Positions 56,941 through 64,000 of a DNA stretch of 64,000 bases are shown here, one piece after another. Below the pieces are notes generated by a model that saw only the letters and a program-made list of their open reading frames with translations, searched no databases and was not told the origin of the DNA. Position 1 is the first letter of the stretch, and each line of letters begins with the position of its first letter. The stretch is from Luzula sylvatica (taxonomy: Eukaryota; Streptophyta; Magnoliopsida; Poales; Juncaceae), in NCBI GenBank assembly GCA_946800325.1, contig OX326961.1, positions 46,959,415-47,023,414 of the forward strand, given 5' to 3'. Both the position numbers and the translations under genes were made by a program.

Positions 56941-57579
56941 TAGAGGTGGAAATCGGGCGGGTCGGGTCGGGTTCGGATCGTTTCGGGTTGCGGGTCATCG
57001 GATCGTTCGGGTTTCGGATCATTCGGTTTCGGATCGTTTCGGGTTTCGGGTTTCAGGTCGTTTCGGGTTTCGGATCATTCGGGTCCGGATCGTTTCGGGT
57101 TTCGAATCATTCAGGTTCGGGTCGTTTCGGTTTTCGGGTCATTCGGGTCTTAACTATTTTGATTTTCAAATAATTCAGATTTCACAAAATTTGATTTCGA
57201 ATCATTCGATTTTCCAAAAATTTAATTTTCGAGTAATTTCTGATTTATTTTATTGATTCCGAGATATTTTAGGAATATTATATTTATTTTAATAATAATA
57301 TTTTAACAATAATATTTTAATTTTCGGGTCATTCGGGTCGTGAATTTCGAATCATTCGGATCGTGAGTTTCGAGTTATTCGGGTTTCGGGATAGTTCGGG
57401 TTTCGGGTCATTCGGTTTCCGGTCGATTTCGGATTCGGGTCATTCGGTTTCGGGGCGATTTCGGGTTCGGATCATTCGATTTCAGTTTCGGGTCGTTGAC
57501 TTTTCAATATTTTCGGGTCGGGTCGGGTTCGGACGGGTCGGATCATTTTTTTGGGTTGGATCAGATTTTGCCAGCTCTA
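56941..57579. mobile_element. hAT-type element rich in TCGGGTTTCGG repeats
   Basis: The 639-bp element begins TAGAGGTGGAAATCGGG and ends ATTTTGCCAGCTCTA, with a perfect 8-bp TSD GTGGAACT (56933-56940, 57580-57587). Nearly the whole element is TTCGGGTTTCGGATCATTCG-like repeats in one orientation, with an AT-rich centre at 57180-57320. It has no transposase. Frames across it (56859-57620) are repeat translations. Confidence 0.9.
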
Positions 57580-57988
57580 GTGGAACTGTTCGAGCCACTT
57601 TAATTCCGGAATACTTTTGATTCGAGTTAAACTTAAAACATATCTCATATCTGATCTCCGACTCCGTTTTTTGCTTGAATCCATTACAATTTTGAACTGC
57701 AGATTGTGGAACAATATAAACAAAGATCTACTGAAAACTGGATGAAAATGAATTTATTAAGGATTGTAAAACCAATATTACAGAAAGTGATGCCCACAAA
57801 TATGAAAATATAATATACTAACCTCAAATTTATACTTCAAATCTCCACACAACCAAATACACAACACAATTACACAACAGGCTAGTATTAAAAGAAGTTG
57901 TTCAGAATTCATTTCGTGAAAATTAAATTTCAAATTACAAACCATCCATGAATGATTGAGAAAGAGAGAGATTTCTCTCTCAATCTCT

Positions 57989-59397
57989 CTAGTCGGCCAT
58001 TTTTTGCAGGCGATGAATAGTGCTTCTAGCGAGTCTATTTCCAGGATCAATTTTAAGAACCATTCGTAAATCTTCTGCACCGAGTCTATACTTCTCATTG
58101 CTCTCATATAACAGAGCCCTTTGTACAAGCACCGAAACATTCTCTTCGTCGTTCTCCAATATCTATATTCGTGCCACCCACAAGAGATTTAAACTAATAT
58201 ACACTAATTACTTAATTACCAAATATAAGTAAGTAATTAATAAATTACCTTGGTACAATCAGCAATGGCCTTCTTATATTCGCCAACTTCCTTATACGAG
58301 GAAGCTCGACACGACAGTACCTCCGTAATTGCATCTTGGTCCCCTGATTTGTCCAAAATCACGAAAGCCCAAGAGAGCCACTTAATTGCATCAGCATATT
58401 GCCCTCCCTTGTAATTATCCATTCCTTTTGACTTAGCAGCTTGACCCGATAACCCGCTTGGTGGCGGAGGCAAACCTTCGAGTTCGGTTGTGGTCCCGCC
58501 CGTGTCAGCAGATGCAAAATCCGATGCGATATCCCAATCATTCATTTCATTGCTAGGAGGAGGGGGAGCTGTGGTAGTTTTTGAAGAGAAGAACATGTCC
58601 ATGTTATCTGTTGGCAATGGAGATGGTTTGGAGGTTGTAGTAGATGAAGAAGAAGAAAAGGTCTGAGCTGAGGGCATTTGAAAATCATCAAAATTGGTGG
58701 AGAATCCGAAATTGTCGGTTTTGATTGGAGCCTCGGAAACAGGTGTTGATATGGGAGTAGGTTTTTGGGTAGACCCGAAACCCGATAAGGATTCAAAAGG
58801 ATCCTTCTTCTGGGGCTGACCCATCATCGGCTTAGATCCAATCGATCCAGTAGCAGATCTCGTCGGCTGAGCCGTCTGACTCGTAAAAGAAGGGAAGTTT
58901 GATCCAGATTCGGTGGATTTAGGCAGAGAATCCGACAAATTGTTCATTGAAAAAGTGGTTTTAGAAGCAGCAGGGGCGGCGGACTTCAGAGGGACATTGG
59001 ATTGAGATCCGCGACCAGATCCGAGAGCAGAGGCGAACAGATCTCCGAACAAATTAGGGTTCTTATTTTGGGGGATTCCAAGAGAAGATGTCCCGGATGG
59101 GGTGGAAGACGACCAGGATTTGCCGAAGATGTCGCCAACCATGGAAGTCGGTTGCAACGTAGGATTGAGCCCCGTGGGCTTGTTGGCAGCAGGTTGGTGA
59201 GTCCATGCTGGCCTGGTCGTAGATTGGGTGGAGGGTGTAGGGGCAAAAGAAGGGGTAGGAGCAGGGGTTGACGCTGACGCGTTACGGAGGGGGCGAGAGG
59301 AGGTGGAGGAGCGGGAAGAAGGAATACCAAAGTCGAAATTGTAGGAGTTGAAGTTACTTCCGGTGGAGGACGTGGTGCTGCGCTGGTTCCCGTTCAT
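57989..59397 (-). CDS. TPR protein with long Ser/Pro-rich N-terminus
   Basis: Two exons (59397-58249 and 58162-57989) encode 440 residues starting MNGNQRSTTSSTGSN. Residues 1 to about 300 are disordered and rich in Ser, Thr, Pro and Gln, with short phenylalanine motifs (GDIFG, NLFGDLFAS, DPFESLSGFG, DNMDMFFSS, NDWDIASDF) like those of clathrin adaptor or auxilin-type proteins. Residues about 325-440 form roughly three TPR-like helix pairs: KSKGMDNYKGGQYADAIKWL, ITEVLSCRASSYKEVGEY with KKAIADCTK, and VLVQRALLYESNEKYRLGAE with DLRMVLKIDP. TPRs mediate protein binding. A trafficking role is an inference from the DPF/NLF-like motifs, not shown. The frame extends upstream to 59667, but the ATG at 59397 is the first good start. 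No signal or membrane segment was seen. Confidence 0.85.
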
Positions 59398-59759
59398 CGT
59401 CGGAGAGGATGTTGATCGGAGGACGTCAGAGAAAGAGAGAGAAATGTAGGTGGAAATGAACCAACGATGCAACGCAAAAGGATTGTTCGATGTGTTTCTC
59501 TCCAGATCTTGTGTGGCATAAAAGAACTCTGTATCATCGAACACTTCTGTATTCTTAGTCTTATGACTTGTTATACACTTATTACAGACAAATATGTGAT
59601 GTAGTAAATCAGGAGTGCGTTGGGAATGGAATTTCACTGCGCTGGATTGTGAATTTCCGTCCTGCACCTTGTCCTTGTTGGTTTTGGGAAGTAAGGGAGT
59701 TTAAGAAAACCGGGAATCTGTTTCCGGAATTTATGGACGTCCTCCAAGGTTAACCAAAA

Positions 59760-60850
59760 TAATGAGATTGAGAAACAAATTAATTGTCTTTTTCAAATAC
59801 GTCCTTTATTTTCATCATTCACAAGGCCTTATAAAAATAAAGAGATGTCGATGAAATCATAATCCAGTTGATTGGACGTGAGAATTGAGATACAAAAAAA
59901 TCATATGTTGTGAGAAATTTTGAATTCAAGTTGACAATGTTACAATATTTTTGAACTCGAAATACAAAAGATTCAATTTGAATATAAAATGAAACTACAA
60001 ACAATAATGTCATTAAAATATTTTATTTAACTACTTAACATTATAGTGCGTTTTAGTTACTACTTACAAACCGTAGTTTTGGTTGTCCTAGACCGAGATA
60101 TTACCCACACCTAATTTTAATATGAGATATTGCCTTCTCAACAACCAAAAAATGCATGAAATATAAAATATCATTAATATAAAAATATCACCAGTGTCGC
60201 CGACATTCTTCATTTTTCAAAAATAAAATTGCTTGAATTTTTTATTCAGTTGGTAAATATATAAGAAAAAAAAAAGAATCAAGAAAATAACATTTCATGT
60301 TTTGCAATAGGAGATCTATGATTTTTTTCTATTTTGTAGGTATACACATAATAATTTGGTAAATTAGAGGGGTATACAAGAAATTTTCTTTTGTCTAAGT
60401 GTTATTAAGGACTTTTTGTTGACATATAGCTCAGCCCACTATGTAAGAATAACTAGCGATTTATGCAAATTATAAATGTAACTTTTTCGTCAGGTCCTTT
60501 GACGAAAGAGATTGTACTTTTGCCAAAGTGTCTGACGAAGTGCATGAATTTGATGACATCTTTCCCAGCGTGGTGGGACGGGAAATGTCAATTTGCCCTT
60601 TGGCGAAAGAGATGTTTCATGTCTTTTTTTTTTACAATTTAAATAATTTATTTTGACATTTACAATTACAATTAACAAATAATGAAAATTCGAAAGTTTT
60701 AGATCTTTTTAAGAACTATAATTTAGATATTCTCGTTGTAATTTTCAGGAATCATTTGCTCATTTAAAATTGTTCACAATATAAATAGTAAATAAATTTG
60801 AAAAAATCACAATGTAAATTGGAAAAACTAAAAATCAAATAGTCATATAT
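59760..60850. other. Intergenic; small inverted TTTCGTCA patch near 60480-60625
   Basis: Nothing coding. Around 60480-60625, TTTTTCGTCAGG, TTTGACGAAAGAG, TGACGAAG and TTTGGCGAAAGAG occur as diverged copies in both orientations, perhaps the remnant of a DNA transposon. No ends were found. Confidence 0.4.
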
Positions 60851-60852
60851 AA

Positions 60853-61170
60853 TTAAAACATCCCATGTCCGCGACCACAACAAAATATCCAACGAAATAT
60901 CCAAATATAAACACAAACATCAAAATATTTAAAAAAACATCCAAACACACACATCCACACGTCAACCACATCCACCACGTGCACGTCCACAACCTGCATC
61001 ACGGCAACACGTGATCGTCCACGACCCCGTTGGGCGAGATGCATGACATGACAATCATTATCGTCAAATCCGTCACTATCCGAGTCAAACGGATTGCCGA
61101 CGTGGTCGTCGGTTGTCATCGTGTGAAAGATTTGTCTGCCCGTCCCTACCCCGCGTAACATGTGCATCAT
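60853..61170 (-). other. Unassigned frame, probable relic
   Basis: A 105-codon minus-strand frame (MMHMLRGVGTGRQIFHTM, then an acidic DSDSDGFDDND and GRGRGR-like stretch) has coding-like composition for its first 60 codons only. No domain was recognised; it may be the end of a decayed transposon gene. Confidence 0.25.
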
Positions 61171-61312
61171 CTAATGAGGATAATCCAAACCATCGGTCAG
61201 ATCATGTTCCTGCAAGTTCTAATTAGATTATGTTCAAACATATTAATTTTGAATAACAATAACAAGAACGTACTGCATCGACTATACTAGGTTCTCTAGT
61301 TATGTAACGTAT

Positions 61313-61900
61313 GTTCTTTAATCTAGACCAGGAGGAGCCAAATACGTAATTCTAAAGTCTAATTTTTGCGCTAATGATATACAATTTATATTTATGCGGG
61401 AGCTTAAGTAAATTTGAATATAGAGATATAATACCAAAACAAATAATACGTGATATTTGTTTACGGAGTTCGGTAGGTGGTTGCTATGTAGTTTTAACTC
61501 GTTGTTTATTTGCTCAATCGACCGATTCGATTGTTTACAAGTACCTACGTCTCCGAAAATGTCTTGCGCCATTTAGACTGTCTATTAAATTTCCATACCA
61601 ACGATTACAATGTTTGCCTAGGTCGATTTACACGTTTCTATCAATATATGACAAATTTTACAATATTGAACTAGGCTACTACAATTATACTAAACGAACT
61701 CTACGTAATCGATCACGCGAGTTGAGAATTGTTTGTAGCGGGGAAATGAAGGATCTATCTTAGATGAAGGATTGATTTGAAGGAATTGAACTCAAGTGTA
61801 TTTGTCTAGTGTTTATCTCTTTTGTTTAGATGTAAAAATTATGGAGGAGTTGGAGAGAGAAATAAGGGAGGAATTCTATTTATAGAAATAAGGAAGGGAT
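61313..61900 (+). mobile_element. Palindrome-array element, copy 3, truncated and diverged
   Basis: It starts GTTCTTTAATCTAGACC, then AGGAGGAGCC, and follows copies 1 and 2 through CGGTAGGTGGTTGCTATG, GTACCTACGTCTCCG, CCTAGGTCGATTTACACG and ATCGATCACGCGAG to the TATA-like TTCTATTTATAG near 61875. Beyond that the similarity stops; no palindrome array and no AACCAAC end were found. Confidence 0.75.
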
Positions 61901-62289
61901 TCATTTCCAAACAATTTCGGTTTGGAAAATTATCTTTGCACACATTTTTATCTTCTCTCTTCTTTTTGAAGGAGGATCAAAAGAAAATAGAATTTTACTA
62001 TACGCAAAGTCCCCCTACATACAAGCTCCCACTAAATTGTTGCGTTAATTTTAGGTTTGTATCTAGCTAGATGATTTTCGCACAAAAATATTTAAAGTTT
62101 GAAGTTCATTCTTGAGTTTTTGAAATCGTTTGGAAAAATGTTTGAACCATAGTAGGGTATTTCATTCGTTACCCAATTAATATAGCATTTTAAAATAAAA
62201 TGACAACAACATGAATTTGATACAATAATAAAGCATTTTAAAATTCAAAACATGTTTCATACCCCCACACACGTTCAAAACAAATTCAT

Positions 62290-63470
62290 ACCACATAGTT
62301 TTGATGGGGAATATCCCCGGCCCCGGGCCCGCGCAGCGGATATGTAGGCCCGGTCTGGTTCCCCGATTCCCGAGATCACGCCACGACTTCGAGGGTACGA
62401 TGCAAATAGAAGGTTAGATCTTTACCGGTGCAAAATTGATTGCACACGAAGGGTTGATCGCTGCCTTCTTTCTCCTATCACGTTGGTGACAATACGCGCG
62501 TCCCACACCACGCGTCTTTCACCGCTCGTTGACTTCGTCGATTCGCTTGATTTCGTCTCCGACTCAATCTACTCGTCCGAATCGATCACAATCGTGATTC
62601 GTGAGAGCCTCAGTTGTTGCTCCTCTACGTGTATCCACCTTGAATCTCAAGACGTCGGTCACGGATGCACCTGCCTAGACGATGCACCGGTGAACTTGCT
62701 TAATCGAATTGATTCTCTAAACCGTAAAACACCTTTTCACGGTTTCTCTCTTTTACACCTTTTCACTCTCTAGAAATTTGTCTCACAATTTTCTGGATAA
62801 TTCTGAATGAATTGCTTAGTTAAGATGAGAGAGAAAATCCTATTTATATCTAATAGGATCAGGATTAGCCAAAAGGCATGTATATCCAATATACACCCTC
62901 TCACACAGAAAACTGCATGAACCTGGTCAGTATTCTGTCCAGACGAAATTGATAAATTTCTCTGACAGAAAATCAACCAACACGAAAGTTGTAGATAATC
63001 TCATTATCTACACAACCCAATTTGGCCCAGCCCAATTGGAGTTCGTATGCAAAAGTTATGACTGTTTTACTAACTGTATGTCATACTGTTGCACCCTTTC
63101 GGTATTTTACAGAAACGACACTTATACTTCGTTCATATGAAATATATTTCTACATGAATGTTATAGATAATCTAATTATCTATCTTACCCAATTTGAACC
63201 ATTCAAATCGGATTTTCCTACTGAAAGTTATGGCTACAAATGTACGACTACATTCGTTTATCCTTGTGTACACTTTTACGATTGATCTTGAAACTGTATT
63301 TCCTTCAAGTTTGAAAATAACGAATTGATAGTTTTAGCTCTAAGGAGCAACGATATTTGGGACCTAAATCCCTTTAAAATATTTGGGACATTTTCCAACT
63401 TTCTCATTACAATCAAAGAAAATTAATTGCGTCTCCCAATAACTTCATTCCAAGTGTCCCAAGTCCGCTA
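62290..63470. repeat. Unclassified repetitive block with two palindrome-centred units
   Basis: The left part is GC-rich (CCCCGGCCCCGGGCCCGCGC at 62317) with a frame at 62483-62773 of no known domain. Then GAGAGAAAATCC-TATTTATATC resembles the GA/TATA junction of the palindrome-array family. Two related units follow, at about 62983-63070 and 63160-63250, each with a palindrome (GTAGATAATCTCATTATC and ATAGATAATCTAATTATC) and then CCCAATTTG and AAAGTTATG. It could be an LTR or a distant relative of that family; no ends or TSD were seen. Confidence 0.45.
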
Positions 63471-63482
63471 ACTACACCGACA

Positions 63483-63737
63483 TCACTTTCCAAAACCCAA
63501 ATGTTTTCCAACACAAGGGTCGGGTTGTTGAGTTCCAAAGGCCACACCTATAACATTGGAGCACATCGATTCGATTTTGTGCACAATAGAAGAGACTGGA
63601 GGCTTCAACGCGATATCGAGAAGACTCACATCCTTGCATGGATATGATTTGCTACAATTCAACGTCACGGCTTCTGGCGTGCTCGTTGTCCCTGTTATCC
63701 TCTTGAAAGAGATATCGTGAAGCTTCACTTTTGATGG
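63483..63737 (-). CDS. Polygalacturonase (GH28), last exon, partial
   Basis: An exon of 84 codons plus stop, entered through an acceptor TGTAG at 63738. It reads PSKVKLHDISFKRITGTTST, PEAVTLNCSKSYPCKDVSLL and then CSNVIGVAFGTQQPDPCV, the conserved end of plant pollen or exo-type polygalacturonases with the two late disulfide cysteines. GH28 enzymes hydrolyse galacturonan in the cell wall. The catalytic NTD, DD, GHG and RIK motifs belong to upstream exons, which must lie beyond position 64000 on the minus strand. Whether the full gene is intact cannot be judged. Confidence 0.85.
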   Translation of the reverse strand, partial: PSKVKLHDISFKRITGTTSTPEAVTLNCSKSYPCKDVSLLDIALKPPVSSIVHKIESMCSNVIGVAFGTQQPDPCVGKHLGFGK

Positions 63738-64000
63738 CTACATTTTGAGTTAAAAGTTTAGCATTTAACATTGATTCTCGTAAGTTCATATTTAAATGAT
63801 TTATATATTAGAAATAATTTCATAGAGTTGATGATATGAAACTCATTTCTTATTTTATTGATAATGTAATATATTGTCAATTAGTATCGAATGAGTAACA
63901 ATTTATGATATTTTTCATTTGGTAATTCTGGAGTAATATACATTGAACCTTTTTTATTTTTTAGGGCATTCAAGATATTTATTGTTTGTAGGATTATGTT
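63738..64000 (-). other. Polygalacturonase intron, continues past the window
   Basis: AT-rich sequence upstream of the last exon; no further exon was recognised before the window end. Confidence 0.5.

Noticed and set aside
56859..57620. Several Gly/Phe/Arg-rich frames
   Set aside because: They cover the TTCGGGTTTCGG repeat array of the hAT-type element at 56941-57579.

Overview
This is a gene-poor, AT-rich, transposon-dense stretch of nuclear DNA from a flowering plant, most likely a eudicot. The evidence is short GT-AG introns, plant-specific families (PADRE/DUF4228, RSH1 with a TGS-ACT tail, a 12-exon FANCI, polygalacturonase), telo-box and site II motifs at a ribosomal protein gene, and plant Helitron, hAT and Mutator-type ends. 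I cannot name the species. All gene models come from reading splice sites and translations by eye; no alignment was run.

Genes in order: a universal stress protein (1166-1908, +), a SAR1 GTPase of COPII (12584-13555, +), a PADRE-domain protein (20092-20610, -), an unrecognised membrane-anchored acidic repeat protein (29745-30683, +), FANCI of the Fanconi ID2 complex (31709-36954, +), a dynein light chain (38582-39889, +), ribosomal protein eL18 (40590-41595, +), chloroplast RSH1 for (p)ppGpp metabolism (42779-47178, -), a TPR protein (57989-59397, -), and the last exon of a polygalacturonase (63483-63737, -) that continues beyond the window. They are ordinary, independently transcribed plant genes and do not form a pathway. 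The compact block 29.7-47.2 kb holds five of them.

Between the genes lie mobile elements, many with target-site duplications (TSDs) readable directly: a 5.2 kb hAT element with a transposase gene (49082-54240), several non-autonomous hAT-type elements with 8-bp TSDs (329-459, 25428-25944, 56941-57579, and 24772-25380 with 7 of 8 bases), Mutator-type MITEs with 9-bp TSDs (16951-17192, 17525-17778, 23739-24613), four Helitron 3' ends plus a decayed one, a poly(A)-tailed retroposon with a 10-bp TSD (26686-27410), and a broken LINE (15532-16295).

The most unusual items are two copies, plus a decayed third, of a 1.25-1.46 kb noncoding element (4972-6431; 51678-52924; 61313-about 61900). Its ends read TTGGTT...GAACCAAC and the flanking duplication is 7-8 bp. 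Each full copy carries an array of about 10 to 16 short palindromes. The outer arms (GTCCGTT...AACGGAC) are shared, but the centre differs between copies: CCGTT-NN-AACGG in the first, CGTTC-(NN)-GAACG in the second. The second copy sits inside the hAT transposase gene, and removing it with one TSD restores the reading frame exactly.
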